Source: an uncultured Bartonella sp. (GTDB lineage: Bacteria > Pseudomonadota > Alphaproteobacteria > Rhizobiales > Rhizobiaceae). Taken from it: DNA of 52,456 bases. The notes below the pieces were generated by a model. That model saw only the letters and a program-made list of their open reading frames with translations. It made no database searches and was not told the origin of the DNA. Below, piece after piece: positions 24,642 through 35,623 of this stretch. Numbering within the stretch: position 1 is the first letter of the stretch; the number at the start of each line of letters is the position of its first letter. The stretch lies in contig NZ_CALYQK010000009.1 of assembly GCF_945285465.1 (NCBI RefSeq), forward strand, positions 1 through 52,456, read 5' to 3'. Made by a program: the position numbers and the translations under genes.

Positions 24642-25643
24642 ATGTCAACTGTTAAGGATTTTAACTATAGGCGCCATATTCCGGTCTTGTTGCAGCCTGT
24701 TCTCGACGGGATGGCACCGCTTGGCAATAGCACAATTATTGACGGTACCTTTGGTGCCGGTGGCTACACACGGGCGATGCTGGAAGAAGGTGCCAATGTT
24801 ATTGCACTTGACCGGGACCCCGAAGCAATTGACGGCGGTGCGCAATTGGTCAGCCAATACGGGCCTCGTCTCAAGCTTGTCCATATCGAATTTTCCAAAC
24901 TCGGCGAGGTGACCGACAAAAAGGTCGATGGTGTTATTTTGGATATCGGTGTGTCATCAATGCAAATTGATGAACCCGGGCGCGGTTTTTCCTTTCAAAA
25001 AGATGGCCCCCTTGACATGCGGATGTCAGAACAGGGTTTTACCGCAGCCGATGTTATCAACACAATGAAACCAAGCGATTTGACGCGGATTCTTGGCCTT
25101 TTGGGGGAAGAGCGTTTTGCCGGGCGTATTGCAAGAATGATTTGTGAACAGCGCGAACAGAAACCATTTTTGCGCACATTGGAACTGGCAAATGCAATTG
25201 AAAAACTGGTCGGGCGTAAACCGGCAGATCATATTCATCCGGCAACGCGCGTTTTCCAAGCTTTGCGCATCTATGTCAATGACGAACTGGGAGAATTGGC
25301 AAAAGCACTTTTGGCTGCCGAACGTGTTTTGGTAACCGGTGGCCGCCTCGGTGTCGTTACTTTCCATTCGCTTGAAGACCGAATGGTTAAACGTTTTTTT
25401 GCCGCTCGTTCCAAAGCAAAGGCACAATCGCGCTATCTACCTGTGGCCGTTGAAGCCGAGCCGACATTCAGGCTTCTGGTTAAAAGTGGTGTGACGGCAG
25501 ACGAACAGGAAGTACAATCAAATCCGAGAGCCCGCTCGGCACGTTTGCGTATCGGCGTGCGTACCGGTGCCGAACCGACATTTTTTGACGAAGCTTTATT
25601 TGGTCTTCCTGATATTTCAGGCTTCGGTGGTAATAGAAAATGA
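24642..25643 (+). CDS. rsmH: 16S rRNA m4C1402 methyltransferase
   Basis: A 333-residue cytosolic SAM methyltransferase (formerly MraW) that N4-methylates C1402 of 16S rRNA. The N-terminus RRHIPVLLQPVLDGM and the SAM-binding segment IDGTFGAGGYTRAML (33-47) are diagnostic. So are the later GPLDMRMS, RVFQALRIYVNDEL and TFHSLEDRMVKRFF segments. It is the first gene of the division and cell-wall cluster here; mraZ, usually just upstream, is absent. Its stop overlaps the ftsL start by 4 bp. The ribosome site (TAAAGA) is weak. Confidence 0.97.
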   Translation: MSTVKDFNYRRHIPVLLQPVLDGMAPLGNSTIIDGTFGAGGYTRAMLEEGANVIALDRDPEAIDGGAQLVSQYGPRLKLVHIEFSKLGEVTDKKVDGVILDIGVSSMQIDEPGRGFSFQKDGPLDMRMSEQGFTAADVINTMKPSDLTRILGLLGEERFAGRIARMICEQREQKPFLRTLELANAIEKLVGRKPADHIHPATRVFQALRIYVNDELGELAKALLAAERVLVTGGRLGVVTFHSLEDRMVKRFFAARSKAKAQSRYLPVAVEAEPTFRLLVKSGVTADEQEVQSNPRARSARLRIGVRTGAEPTFFDEALFGLPDISGFGGNRK

Positions 25644-26047
25644 CAGTTTTTCGTACATTCGATATGATTTTAGTGGCTATTATGATCTGTGCGGCCGGTA
25701 TCACCTATAAGGTCAAATATGATGCGCAAAAACGCATTGGTGAAGTTCATCGTATCGAACGACAAATTGTTGCCGAAAAAAATACCATCAATCTGCTTCA
25801 TGCCGAATGGGCGATGATGATTGAACCGCAACGCATGCAGATATTGGCAAACCGTTACCATGATCAGCTCGGTCTTCAGGTTGTCAATGCCAGACAGATC
25901 GTCAATATAGAGGATATACCGGAACGTCTTCCCGACCAGATTGAAAATCTGATCAAGGATGATGAACTGGAAGAACACAATTCCCTTCTTGCCCACAATG
26001 GTGGTTCTAATGTCGATCAACTTGCCACAGGAAGTGTTCGGCCATGA
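25640..26047 (+). CDS. ftsL: Cell division protein FtsL
   Basis: A 135-residue bitopic inner-membrane protein. One N-terminal membrane helix (about 8-25, MILVAIMICAAGITYKV) is followed by a periplasmic coiled coil (about 28-75) rich in heptad-compatible residues, ending at a conserved NRYHDQLGLQ segment. FtsL forms a complex with FtsB and FtsQ that activates FtsWI. Sequence is weakly conserved in the family; identity rests on topology, size and its place between rsmH and ftsI with 4-bp overlaps on both sides. Confidence 0.9.
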   Translation: MTVFRTFDMILVAIMICAAGITYKVKYDAQKRIGEVHRIERQIVAEKNTINLLHAEWAMMIEPQRMQILANRYHDQLGLQVVNARQIVNIEDIPERLPDQIENLIKDDELEEHNSLLAHNGGSNVDQLATGSVRP

Positions 26048-27795
26048 AACTGTTTCCGTTTTTCAAGCGCCAGAAAAAAGCACCTCTTAGCCGTTATGAA
26101 GAGTTGCAGAAGGCCGAATATCGCTCACGCAGAACGCGCCGCCGGCTTATCATTGTTATTGGTTGTTTTCTTTGTGTTTATGCTGTCATTTTTGCCCGCC
26201 TTATTTATTTCGGTATGGCAGGTGGCGAGATCGAGGAGGCGAGTGGTCCGGCTGTCGAACAATCTGCCGCGCGCCCCGATATACTTGACCGCAATGGCCG
26301 GTTGCTTGCCACGGATTTAAAAACCTATTCACTTTTTGCCGAACCGCGTCGTATCATCGATGTTGACGAAACAATCGAGTTGATATCAACGGTTTTGCCG
26401 AATCTTGATTGGCAAGATGCTTATCGCAAACTCAAAAGAAAAACCGGTTTTGCCTGGATTCAACGCGGTTTAACGCCAAGCCAAAAAGAACAGATTATGG
26501 CGCTCGGCATACCCGGCGTTGGTTTTCGCACCGAGGTAAGGCGGTTTTACCCCGGTGGCACGGCGGCATCACATATTCTCGGTATGGTCAATGTTGACAA
26601 TCAGGGCACTGCCGGCATGGAAAAATATATTGATAATGCCGGTTTGAGTGATTTGCGCGCCGCCGGACTTGCCGATGAAACCTCGCTTGAACCGGTAAAA
26701 CTTTCAATCGATATCCGTGTACAGGCTATCATGCGTGATGTCCTTGCCGATGCCATGCAGCGCTATCAGGCAATTGCAGCCGGTGCAGTGATCCTCAACA
26801 TTCATACCGGTGAAGTGCTGGCAATGGCATCCATGCCGGATTTTGACCCGAATAATCCGGTTGATGCCCTTAAGAAAGACCGGCTTAACCGCATGACCGC
26901 CGGAACATTTGAAATGGGTTCTACCATTAAAAGTTTCACCACGGCCATGGCGCTCGATTCAGGAAAATTCCAGTTGAACAGTGTTATTGACGCGTCCGAA
27001 CCACTTGCTGCCGGACGCGGCCATTTTATCCGCGATTTTCACGGTAAATATAGGCCGCTGACGACATGGGAAATTTTCATATTTTCTTCCAATATCGGTT
27101 CGGCAAAAGAAGCCTTGGCTATCGGCATCGACGGTCACCGCGAATTTTTGAAAAGACTGGGGCTGCTTGATCGCATGACAACAGAATTGCCGGAAGTTGC
27201 CCGACCGGTCGAACCCAGACGTTGGAAGACCGTCAATTCGATGACCATTGCCTTCGGGCATGGCATGATGACAACGCCGTTGCAAACGGCTGTTGGTGCC
27301 AGTGCGTTGATGAATGGCGGGCGGCTTATCGAACCGACTTTTTTAAAACGTACAGCAAAAGACGCCGAAGAGCATTCAAAACAGGTTGTAAAACCCCAGA
27401 CAAGCCGTGACATGCGTTATCTCTACAAACTGAATGGCGATATCGGGTCGGGTCGCAGAGCAAAGGTCGAAGGCTATCGTGTCGGCGGCAAAACCGGTAC
27501 TGCGGAAAAAGTGGAAAACGGCAAATATTCAAAAACAAAAAGATTTAACGCTTTTCTTGCTTCTTTTCCTATTGATAATCCGCAATATGTTGTTTTGACC
27601 ATTATCGACGAACCGAAGGCAGAAGAAGGAAAGATTGGTGCGACCGCAGGGTTTAATGCCGCGCCGATGGTTGCCGAAATCATTCGCCGCTCGGCAACCT
27701 TTTTAGGGGTACGTCCCGACTTTAAAGAGGAATACGCACCGATTCTTGTTTCTTCCGGCAATCAGAAATTGCCTGAAACCTCGTTTAATGATTAG
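26044..27795 (+). CDS. ftsI: Septal peptidoglycan transpeptidase FtsI (PBP3)
   Basis: A 583-residue class B penicillin-binding protein that crosslinks septal peptidoglycan with FtsW. A cytoplasmic basic stretch is followed by one membrane anchor (about 35-57), then the PBP dimer/pedestal domain (about 70-205) and the transpeptidase domain (about 245-560). Active-site motifs are complete: SxxK as STIK at 293-296, SSN at 348-350, and KTGT at 483-486. Translationally coupled to ftsL by a 4-bp overlap; murE begins 16 bp after its stop. Confidence 0.97.
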   Translation: MKLFPFFKRQKKAPLSRYEELQKAEYRSRRTRRRLIIVIGCFLCVYAVIFARLIYFGMAGGEIEEASGPAVEQSAARPDILDRNGRLLATDLKTYSLFAEPRRIIDVDETIELISTVLPNLDWQDAYRKLKRKTGFAWIQRGLTPSQKEQIMALGIPGVGFRTEVRRFYPGGTAASHILGMVNVDNQGTAGMEKYIDNAGLSDLRAAGLADETSLEPVKLSIDIRVQAIMRDVLADAMQRYQAIAAGAVILNIHTGEVLAMASMPDFDPNNPVDALKKDRLNRMTAGTFEMGSTIKSFTTAMALDSGKFQLNSVIDASEPLAAGRGHFIRDFHGKYRPLTTWEIFIFSSNIGSAKEALAIGIDGHREFLKRLGLLDRMTTELPEVARPVEPRRWKTVNSMTIAFGHGMMTTPLQTAVGASALMNGGRLIEPTFLKRTAKDAEEHSKQVVKPQTSRDMRYLYKLNGDIGSGRRAKVEGYRVGGKTGTAEKVENGKYSKTKRFNAFLASFPIDNPQYVVLTIIDEPKAEEGKIGATAGFNAAPMVAEIIRRSATFLGVRPDFKEEYAPILVSSGNQKLPETSFND

Positions 27796-27811
27796 ATAAA
27801 GGGGATCACAC

Positions 27812-29263
27812 ATGAAACTTGATCAACTTGTAAGCGGTACAATTGTGGACGTAACGGTGCCGCCGGTTGAAATTAAAGGTGTTACTGCTGATTCAAGAGA
27901 CGTTTTGCCGGGATATCTGTTTGTTGCGCTTAAAGGCAATAAAGGCGATGGTGGCGTTTACGCGCAAGATGCCGTTTCGCGCGGGGCGGCGGCAATTCTG
28001 ACCGACCATGATTTTGACCTTGATGCACCCGATACACCAATTGTCCACGTTCCCGATGCACGTCACGAACTGGCACTGGTAGCGGCACGTTTTTTTGGTA
28101 AACAGCCCCATACAGTTGTTGCCGTTACCGGCACGAGTGGTAAAACTTCGGTTGCATCTTTTACCCGCCAAATCTGGAAAGATGCCGGTTTTTCCGCCGC
28201 AAGTGTAGGAACAATCGGGGTGATTACGCCGACAAAAAACGAATATGGTTCGCTGACAACACCTGATCCGGTCCGCTTACAAGAAATAATGGCACGATTG
28301 ACAGACGAGGGGGTGACGCATGTGGCGATGGAAGCCTCTTCCCACGGGATTGACCAATGTCGACTTGATGGTATCAAGCTCGGCGCTGCTGCCTTTACCA
28401 ATCTCGGTCGCGACCATATGGATTATCACCCGACGATCGAAGATTATTTTCGGGCAAAGATGCGTTTGTTCGATACGCTTCTACCAAAGGACTATCCTGC
28501 CGTTGTTTTTGCCGATGACAAATTTTCGGAAGCGGCAATTGAACATGTCAGGCGCTCAAAGCGCAAAGTACTGAGTGTCGGGCGCAAGGGAGAATTTATT
28601 AAACTGCGCCATGTCGAACACCAACGCTCGCGCCAATTTGTCGATTGCATTGTCGATGACGAAGTTTACGAATTTACTCTGCCGCTTGCCGGAGATTTTC
28701 AGGTTTCCAATGCCCTTGTCAGCGCCGGTCTTGCGCTTGCGACCGGCGTTTCACCTGCGGCGGTCTTCCGGGCACTCGAGCGGTTGCAAGGGGCACCCGG
28801 TCGTCTCGAACTTGTCGGTACGACAAAGGATAAAGCTTCGATCTATGTCGATTATGCCCATAAACCGGAAGCCTTGGAACAGGTGCTTTTGGCGGTCAAG
28901 GCTTTTACTGCCGGTCGGGTTATTGTTGTTTTTGGTTGCGGCGGGGATCGTGATAAGGGAAAACGCCCGCTTATGGGAAAGATTGCGAGCAAATATGGCG
29001 ATATTGTTGTTGTCACCGACGATAATCCACGCAGCGAAAATCCGGCTGAAATCCGCAAGGAAATTTTGGTTGCTGCCCCCAATGCCAAAGAAATCGGAAA
29101 TAGACGCGAGGCAATTGTTTATGCCATTTCGTTGTTGAAGACTGGTGATACACTTGTTGTTGCTGGCAAGGGACATGAAAAAGGCCAGATTATTGGCGAG
29201 GAAGTATTTCCATTTTCCGATCATCAGGAAATAACGGAGGCTTTGGAAGGACAACATAAATGA
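27812..29263 (+). CDS. murE: UDP-MurNAc-L-Ala-D-Glu:meso-diaminopimelate ligase
   Basis: A 483-residue cytosolic Mur ligase that adds the third stem amino acid. ATP-binding P-loop GTSGKTS at 107-113. The DNPR motif at 404-407, which reads the carboxylate of the incoming amino acid, indicates meso-diaminopimelate as substrate. The segment [11 protein letters not shown] carries the conserved ligase residues. The stop overlaps murF by 4 bp, and an AAGGGGAT ribosome site precedes the start. Confidence 0.97.
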   Translation: MKLDQLVSGTIVDVTVPPVEIKGVTADSRDVLPGYLFVALKGNKGDGGVYAQDAVSRGAAAILTDHDFDLDAPDTPIVHVPDARHELALVAARFFGKQPHTVVAVTGTSGKTSVASFTRQIWKDAGFSAASVGTIGVITPTKNEYGSLTTPDPVRLQEIMARLTDEGVTHVAMEASSHGIDQCRLDGIKLGAAAFTNLGRDHMDYHPTIEDYFRAKMRLFDTLLPKDYPAVVFADDKFSEAAIEHVRRSKRKVLSVGRKGEFIKLRHVEHQRSRQFVDCIVDDEVYEFTLPLAGDFQVSNALVSAGLALATGVSPAAVFRALERLQGAPGRLELVGTTKDKASIYVDYAHKPEALEQVLLAVKAFTAGRVIVVFGCGGDRDKGKRPLMGKIASKYGDIVVVTDDNPRSENPAEIRKEILVAAPNAKEIGNRREAIVYAISLLKTGDTLVVAGKGHEKGQIIGEEVFPFSDHQEITEALEGQHK

Positions 29264-30690
29264 CCCCATTATGGACAAAACAAGCCCTCCAGACAGCTAT
29301 TTCGGGCACCATCATCGGCACGCTACCGGATGAAATTGTTGGAGTTTCAATTGATAGCCGTACGGCTAAACTCGGGGAAATTTTTTTCTGCATCAAAGGC
29401 GAAAAATTTGACGGCCATGATTTTGCGCAAAAAGCGGTCGAGGCAGGGGCGGGCATTCTTGTTGTTGCAAAAAACCGCAAAGATGATCTGCCAAAACTTG
29501 CGGTACCAATGATTGTCGTTGAAGATGTTTTGGCAGCCCTTGACCAATTAGCTGTTGCGGCACGCAAAAGATCGAAGGCAAAAATAATTGCCGTGACAGG
29601 CTCGGTTGGCAAAACCACAACAAAAGAGGCTTTGCGCCATTGCCTGAAGGAAGTAGGCAAGGTGCATGCCAACCCGGCGTCATTCAATAATCATTGGGGC
29701 GTGCCGTTAACTTTGGCGCGGATGCCGGTTGATACAGACTATGGTGTTTTTGAATTGGGCATGAATCATCCCCGTGAAATTCGCCCACTTGTTGCCATGG
29801 TGCGCCCACACATAGGCATCATTACGAAGATAGCTCCGGTTCATTTGGGTTTTTTCTCCTCGCTTGAAAAAATAGCCGATGCCAAAGCCGAAATTTTTGA
29901 AGGCATTGTCGAAGATGGATGTGCGCTTCTCAATGCCGATGACGAATTTTATGCTTATCTTGCAAACAAAGCCAGGCACTGGGGGATCAAACATATTTTA
30001 AGTTTTGGCGAAGCGCGATTTGCCGATTACCGGTTGGATAAACTCCACATGCAAGCGGACTGTTCCTGTATAACGGTAAAAATTCGCAATGAAGAAGAAG
30101 CGATGGTGAAAATTGCCGCTCCCGGCCGCCATATTGTGCAGGACTGTTTGGCCGTTCTTGCGGCTTGTGACTGTGTGGGTGCCGACATGGCACATATTGT
30201 ACTTGCCATGGCCAGTTTTAATGCTGAAAATGGTCGCGGGGCAAGCTATCATTTGTTGCTTCCCGCAGGCGGCACTTTTACGCTTATTGATGAAAGCTAT
30301 AACGCTAATCCGGCGTCAATGCGGGCAGCACTGGAATTGCTGCACAATGCAAAGGCGGGCCCTAAAGGCAGGCGCATTGCTGTGCTCGGAGATATGCGCG
30401 AGCTTGGACAATATAGTGAAAAACTGCATTGCGAGCTTGCCGAACCTGTTTTTGCTACAGGTGCCAACCCCGTCTATCTTGTTGGTAACGAAATAAAACC
30501 GCTCAAAGCGCTGCTTGGCAAAAAACTCAAAGTCTATTGGAAAGAAAGCGTTGATGAATTGATACCGGAACTATTGCACGACATTCGCGATGGTGATGTC
30601 ATCATGGTAAAATCTTCCAATAGTATTCGTTCTTCCCGTGTTGTCAGTGTTATTCTCGAACGTTATAAGACAACCAGTCAAAAGATATAA
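29260..30690 (+). CDS. murF: UDP-MurNAc-tripeptide:D-Ala-D-Ala ligase
   Basis: A 476-residue cytosolic Mur ligase that adds the D-Ala-D-Ala dipeptide to complete the pentapeptide precursor. P-loop GSVGKTT at 114-120, then [15 protein letters not shown] and [10 protein letters not shown], hallmark segments of MurF; the C-terminal domain has [13 protein letters not shown]. Overlaps murE by 4 bp; mraY follows after 15 bp. The product of ddl further downstream supplies its dipeptide substrate. Confidence 0.97.
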   Translation: MTPLWTKQALQTAISGTIIGTLPDEIVGVSIDSRTAKLGEIFFCIKGEKFDGHDFAQKAVEAGAGILVVAKNRKDDLPKLAVPMIVVEDVLAALDQLAVAARKRSKAKIIAVTGSVGKTTTKEALRHCLKEVGKVHANPASFNNHWGVPLTLARMPVDTDYGVFELGMNHPREIRPLVAMVRPHIGIITKIAPVHLGFFSSLEKIADAKAEIFEGIVEDGCALLNADDEFYAYLANKARHWGIKHILSFGEARFADYRLDKLHMQADCSCITVKIRNEEEAMVKIAAPGRHIVQDCLAVLAACDCVGADMAHIVLAMASFNAENGRGASYHLLLPAGGTFTLIDESYNANPASMRAALELLHNAKAGPKGRRIAVLGDMRELGQYSEKLHCELAEPVFATGANPVYLVGNEIKPLKALLGKKLKVYWKESVDELIPELLHDIRDGDVIMVKSSNSIRSSRVVSVILERYKTTSQKI

Positions 30691-30705
30691 AAAGGCCGTC
30701 ATTCA

Positions 30706-31776
30706 ATGTTGATGTTTGTCTCGTCACTGACCGATATTTTACCGGGTGTTGGGGTTTTTCGTTATATAACGTTCCGCACTGGTGCTGCATTGCTGACCTC
30801 CGGACTTATTGTTTTCCTGTTCGGGCCGAGCATCATTGCCAGTTTGAAGGTTCGTCAGGGCAAGGGCCAACCAATACGTGCCGATGGCCCGCAAACCCAT
30901 TTCAAAAAAGCCGGCACCCCGACAATGGGCGGTTTGATGATTTTGAGCGGCACGGTTGTGTCGGCACTTTTATGGTGTAATCTTTTAAATATATATTTCT
31001 GGGTTGTGCTCATTGTAATGCTGGCTTTTGGTGCAATCGGTTTTTACGATGATTATCTTAAGGTAACAAAGCAAAGCGAAAAAGGCTTTTCCGGCAAAGC
31101 ACGTCTTGGTCTTGAGTTTATTATCGCCATTTTGGCATCGGCCGTTATTATGTATACCGAGTCCAGCGGTTTGGCGCTGCCTTTTGTCAAAGATTATCTG
31201 TTTAATCTGGGCTGGTTTTTTATTCCCTTTGCCGCTTTTGTGATAGTTGGGGCAGGAAATGCGGTCAATTTTACCGATGGTCTTGACGGCTTGGCCATCG
31301 TGCCGGTGATGGTTGCCGCCTCGTCGTTTGCGCTCATTGCCTATCTTTCGGGCAACATCAATTTTGCCGACTATCTGCAAATTCACTATGTTGCCGGTTC
31401 GGGTGAATTGACGGTGCTGCTTGGAGCGGTCGTCGGCGCGGGATTGGGGTTTTTGTGGTTTAATGCACCACCGGCGGCTATTTTTATGGGCGATACGGGA
31501 TCTTTAGCATTGGGGGGAATGTTGGGGGCAGTTTCTGTTGCAACCAAACATGAAATTGTTTTAGCTGTTATTGGCGGGCTTTTTGTCATGGAAGCTCTGT
31601 CCGTTATCATTCAGGTATTCTGGTTCAAACTGTCAGGAAAGCGGGTTTTCTTAATGGCGCCAATCCATCATCATTTTGAAAAAAAAGGCTGGACAGAAAG
31701 CCAGGTCGTTATACGTTTCTGGATTATTTCGATTGTGCTTGCCTTGGTTGGCCTTTCAACGCTGAAGCTGAGATAA
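30706..31776 (+). CDS. mraY: Phospho-MurNAc-pentapeptide transferase
   Basis: A 356-residue inner-membrane enzyme that moves phospho-MurNAc-pentapeptide onto undecaprenyl phosphate, making lipid I. Ten hydrophobic helices. The conserved acidic residues lie in FYDDYLK (Asp115-Asp116) and [13 protein letters not shown] (185-197), and the cytoplasmic histidine motif PIHHHFE is near the C-terminus. TPTMGG near residue 71 is also diagnostic. A single base separates its stop from murD. Confidence 0.97.
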   Translation: MLMFVSSLTDILPGVGVFRYITFRTGAALLTSGLIVFLFGPSIIASLKVRQGKGQPIRADGPQTHFKKAGTPTMGGLMILSGTVVSALLWCNLLNIYFWVVLIVMLAFGAIGFYDDYLKVTKQSEKGFSGKARLGLEFIIAILASAVIMYTESSGLALPFVKDYLFNLGWFFIPFAAFVIVGAGNAVNFTDGLDGLAIVPVMVAASSFALIAYLSGNINFADYLQIHYVAGSGELTVLLGAVVGAGLGFLWFNAPPAAIFMGDTGSLALGGMLGAVSVATKHEIVLAVIGGLFVMEALSVIIQVFWFKLSGKRVFLMAPIHHHFEKKGWTESQVVIRFWIISIVLALVGLSTLKLR

Positions 31777-31777
31777 A

Positions 31778-33172
31778 ATGATTACAGTAAACTTATTCAA
31801 AAACAGGAAAGTGGCGGTTTTCGGTCTTGGTGGCTCGGGGCTGGCGACGATTAAAGCACTCATTGCCGGCGGGGCCGAGGTTTTGGCCTGGGATGACAAG
31901 GCAGAAACGATCGAAAAAATGCGCGAGCATGACATTCCGCTTTGCGACCTTCACCATGTCGAATGGTCACAAATTGCCGCTCTTATCCTTGCTCCGGGTG
32001 TGCCATTGACCAATCCGGAACCGCATTGGACAGTGAAATTGGCCAAAAATGCCGGTGTGGAGGTGATTGGCGATATCGAATTATTTATCAGGCAACGCAA
32101 TAGCTATCTTAAAAATAATGGACTGTCCGATGAAGATATTCCCTTTATTGCGATTACCGGCACCAATGGCAAATCGACAACCACTGCCTTGATCAACCAT
32201 TTATTGAATGATGCAGGCAAATTGTCTGAAATGGGTGGCAATATCGGCACTGCCATTCTATCTCTTGAACCTTTGGCGAAAGGTCGTTTTTACGTTATAG
32301 AATGTTCGTCGTTCCAGATTGATTTGACACCCTCCATTAATCCGACTGTCGGCATTCTTCTTAACCTGTCGCTCGACCATCTTGACCGGCACGGTACATT
32401 TGCCCATTATTGTGAAATTAAAAAACGTCTTGTCAGCAGGGCGAAAACCGCAGTTGTCGCGGTTGATGATGAAAACTCCGAACAGATCTATGAAGAGCTG
32501 AAAAAAACACATCATAAAGTTTTTCCGGTTTCAAAAGACAAGGTTTTGCGCGATACCGGTTATTATGCTGTTAAAGACAAACTCTATAGCATTGAAAATG
32601 GCAAAGCTGTGGAACGGCTTTCTCTTGCCGGGATTGATTCGCTGCGTGGCAGTCACAATGCGCAAAATGCATTAATGGCACTTGCCACCCTTGATAGTCT
32701 CAATATCAGGCCAGATGATTTACAGGCCATGTTTGCTTCCTATATTGGTCTGCCACATCGCATGCAGCAGGTGCGAAAAATCGGCAATGTGCTTTATATT
32801 GATGACAGTAAAGCAACCAACGCCGAAGCGAGTGCACCGGCATTGGCAACATTCGATCATATTTACTGGATTATTGGCGGGCTGGCAAAAGCCGGTGGTA
32901 TCACCGCCTTGAAAGACTATTTCCCTAAAATTCGCAAGGCCTATCTGATTGGCGATGCGGCGGAAGATTTTGCCCACACTATTGGCGCGGCCTTTCCGGT
33001 TTCGATGTCCGGCACACTGGAAAAGGCGGTACAGGAAGCCCACCTTGATGCAGCTCAAGACAAGGCAAAAGAAGTTGCAGTTTTGCTTTCGCCAGCTTGT
33101 GCAAGCTATGACCAGTTTAAAAATTACGGCGCACGAGGCGATGCTTTTAAAGCTTATGTCAAAGCGCTATAA
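31778..33172 (+). CDS. murD: UDP-MurNAc-L-alanine:D-glutamate ligase
   Basis: A 464-residue cytosolic Mur ligase that adds D-glutamate, the second residue of the stem. N-terminal Rossmann-like domain with FGLGGSGLA at 15-23; P-loop GTNGKSTT at 128-135; middle domain motif ECSSFQID; and C-terminal LSPACASYDQFKNY, the family's end signature. A gap of 179 bp to ftsW follows, larger than the other junctions in this run, and could hold an internal promoter, though none is clear. Confidence 0.97.
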   Translation: MITVNLFKNRKVAVFGLGGSGLATIKALIAGGAEVLAWDDKAETIEKMREHDIPLCDLHHVEWSQIAALILAPGVPLTNPEPHWTVKLAKNAGVEVIGDIELFIRQRNSYLKNNGLSDEDIPFIAITGTNGKSTTTALINHLLNDAGKLSEMGGNIGTAILSLEPLAKGRFYVIECSSFQIDLTPSINPTVGILLNLSLDHLDRHGTFAHYCEIKKRLVSRAKTAVVAVDDENSEQIYEELKKTHHKVFPVSKDKVLRDTGYYAVKDKLYSIENGKAVERLSLAGIDSLRGSHNAQNALMALATLDSLNIRPDDLQAMFASYIGLPHRMQQVRKIGNVLYIDDSKATNAEASAPALATFDHIYWIIGGLAKAGGITALKDYFPKIRKAYLIGDAAEDFAHTIGAAFPVSMSGTLEKAVQEAHLDAAQDKAKEVAVLLSPACASYDQFKNYGARGDAFKAYVKAL

Positions 33173-33351
33173 AGAAACAGCACTTTGGCACAGTTGACTA
33201 TGGCAATGCAGTCTGACGTCGTTATTTTTTCGGCTTTATAAAATATGAAAAAGTCGGGTCTTTGTTAACCAAGCGGAATCCTTTTCGGCGTAATTTCGAC
33301 GTTTGATAACCGGAAAATGTTGAAAAACGACTGGAAGCAGAAAGGTTTGTT

Positions 33352-34497
33352 ATGGTTTCTCGTGCCGATCGTGGACCGATAGCCAATTGGTGGTGGACAA
33401 TCGACCGGCCAATTCTGGCCGCCTGTCTGATGTTGATGGGGCTTGGTATCATGCTTTCTTTTGCAGCAAGCCCGACGGTTGCTAGCAAAATCGGCATTGC
33501 TGACAGTTTTTACTTTGTGCGTTGGCATATAATTTTCAGCTTTCCGGCTCTTTTTACGATGATCTTTATTTCGTTTTTCACCCCGCGCAATGTTCGCCGT
33601 TTTTGCGCTGTGCTTTTATTGGTGACGCTGGTGCTATTAGTGGCAACACTTTTGTTTGGTGCCGAAGTCAAAGGGTCACGGCGGTGGATTTCAATTCTTG
33701 GTATCTCGGTACAAGCATCGGAGTTTATGAAGCCAGCTTTTGTTGTGATGTCGGCATGGCTTTTTTCCGACCAGACGAGGAAAAATGGCATTCCCGGATT
33801 TACCCTTGCTATTGTGCTCTATGGAGCATGTGCCTGTCTTTTGGTTTTGGAACCCGATATCGGCCAGACAATGCTGATTAGTGTAACATGGGGTGGCTTG
33901 TTCTTCCTTGCCGGTGTGCCTATTTTTGTCATCATCTTTTTTATGGGACTTGCCATTGTCGGTGGATTTTGTGCCTATATGTTTGTCCACCATGTCAGAG
34001 AACGTGTTAATGGCTTTTTGACCGGTGAAGGAGACACGTTTCAGGTCGATGTCGGGCGCGAAGCCATTTTGCATGGCGGCTGGTTCGGGCAGGGGCCGGG
34101 CGAGGGAACAGTCAAACGTATTGTTCCCGATAGTCATACCGACTTTGTTTTTTCAGTTGCCGCCGAAGAATATGGCATTGTGCTATGTCTGTTGATTGTT
34201 GCGCTTTTTGCTTTCATCGTTATCCGTTCGATGAAAATTGCCATGAAGGAGCGTGATTCATTTACCCGTTTTGCCATTGCCGGTCTGTCGATATTGTTTG
34301 GTTGTCAATCAATGATCAATATGGCTGTCAATCTTCACTTAATGCCGCCAAAAGGAATGACTTTGCCATTTATCTCTTATGGTGGATCGTCTATGGTAGC
34401 GATTGCAATTTCGATGGGAATCTTGTTGAGCTTGACACGCAGACGCCCCGAGGCACGGCTTTCCGCGTCGCTACCGAGCATTATGCCAGCGGTGTAA
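33352..34497 (+). CDS. ftsW: Septal peptidoglycan glycosyltransferase FtsW (SEDS family)
   Basis: A 381-residue polytopic inner-membrane enzyme that polymerises lipid II at the septum, working with FtsI. About ten hydrophobic helices. Family motifs include KGSRRW (about 107), EFMKPA, LEPDIGQT and the periplasmic segment PDSHTDFVFSVAAEE (259-273) with acidic residues near the active cavity. The end LPFISYGGSSM is typical. An AAAGG ribosome site precedes the ATG. murG begins one base after its stop. Confidence 0.97.
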   Translation: MVSRADRGPIANWWWTIDRPILAACLMLMGLGIMLSFAASPTVASKIGIADSFYFVRWHIIFSFPALFTMIFISFFTPRNVRRFCAVLLLVTLVLLVATLLFGAEVKGSRRWISILGISVQASEFMKPAFVVMSAWLFSDQTRKNGIPGFTLAIVLYGACACLLVLEPDIGQTMLISVTWGGLFFLAGVPIFVIIFFMGLAIVGGFCAYMFVHHVRERVNGFLTGEGDTFQVDVGREAILHGGWFGQGPGEGTVKRIVPDSHTDFVFSVAAEEYGIVLCLLIVALFAFIVIRSMKIAMKERDSFTRFAIAGLSILFGCQSMINMAVNLHLMPPKGMTLPFISYGGSSMVAIAISMGILLSLTRRRPEARLSASLPSIMPAV

Positions 34498-34498
34498 A

Positions 34499-35623
34499 AT
34501 GACAGAAAAAAAAGTTGTTATATTGGTTGCAGGCGGCACGGGTGGACATCTTTTTCCTGCCGAAGCACTGGCTGGCGAACTCGACAAACGGGGCTATGAC
34601 GCGCATCTTGCCACAGATGAGCGTGCAAAACGCTTTGTGCGCTATTTTGCCGAAGATCATGTTCATGTCATTCCTTCTGCAACAATCACCAGCAGGAATC
34701 CTTTTGCAGTGGCACGAACGCTCTGGCAATTGTTGAGAGGGGTGCGCACCTCGCGGAGAGTTTTCCGGAAACTTCGTCCGGTTCTGGTTGGCGGTTTTGG
34801 CGGCTATCCAACGCTGCCGCCGCTTTATGCGGCAAAATCGGAAGGGCTATTGACCTTTGTCCATGAACAAAATGCCGTTATGGGTCGTGCGAACAGGGCA
34901 ATGGCTGGCCGTGTCGATGCTATTGCCGGCGGTTTTTTGAAAGAGGAAGGGCCGTTTAAAAACAAGATTGTTATTACCGGAAATCCCGTGCGCAAAGCAG
35001 TTATTGAAGCAGCACGACAGCCTTATCACCCTTCCTCGGGTAACGATGCTTTCAATCTTCTGGTTTTTGGCGGTAGCCAAGGCGCTTCGTTTTTTACCGA
35101 AATTCTTCCTGAGGCGGTCAAACATCTCGGTGAGCCGGCCCAAAAACGCTTGCGCATTGTCGAGCAGGTGCGTGGTGATGGAAAAGCACTCGACGATATT
35201 TATCATGGGCTGCATATTGATGCTGTGGTTAAAGAATTTTTTGATGATATGCCGGAGCGTATTGCCAATGCCCAATATATTATTGCCCGCGCGGGTGCAT
35301 CTACTGTTTCGGAAATTGCTGCCATCGGAAGGCCGGCATTGCTTGTCCCTTATCCTTATGCACTTGACCATGACCAGTCGGCCAATGCGGGAAAGCTTGC
35401 GGCAACGGGCGCAGTCAAAGTTATTCAGCAGAACGAGCTTGACGCGAAAAAGCTTGCCAAGGTCATTGAGACAGTTATGGACAATAGCGAGTTGTTGGAA
35501 ACACAGGCAAAAGCGGCAAAAAGTGCCGGACATACAGATGCTGCTGAAAAACTCGCCGATATGTGTGAAGCGTTGATTGCGGGAAAAACAGCAAAAGAAT
35601 TTAAAGAAGGAGAAACTTCATGA
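34499..35623 (+). CDS. murG: Lipid I GlcNAc transferase MurG
   Basis: A 374-residue peripheral inner-membrane GT28 enzyme that adds GlcNAc from UDP-GlcNAc to lipid I, forming lipid II. The N-terminal G loop GGTGGH (12-17) binds lipid/phosphate. The segments [23 protein letters not shown] and VFGGSQGA are diagnostic, as is the C-terminal [21 protein letters not shown] donor site. Overlaps murC by 4 bp. Confidence 0.97.
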   Translation: MTEKKVVILVAGGTGGHLFPAEALAGELDKRGYDAHLATDERAKRFVRYFAEDHVHVIPSATITSRNPFAVARTLWQLLRGVRTSRRVFRKLRPVLVGGFGGYPTLPPLYAAKSEGLLTFVHEQNAVMGRANRAMAGRVDAIAGGFLKEEGPFKNKIVITGNPVRKAVIEAARQPYHPSSGNDAFNLLVFGGSQGASFFTEILPEAVKHLGEPAQKRLRIVEQVRGDGKALDDIYHGLHIDAVVKEFFDDMPERIANAQYIIARAGASTVSEIAAIGRPALLVPYPYALDHDQSANAGKLAATGAVKVIQQNELDAKKLAKVIETVMDNSELLETQAKAAKSAGHTDAAEKLADMCEALIAGKTAKEFKEGETS

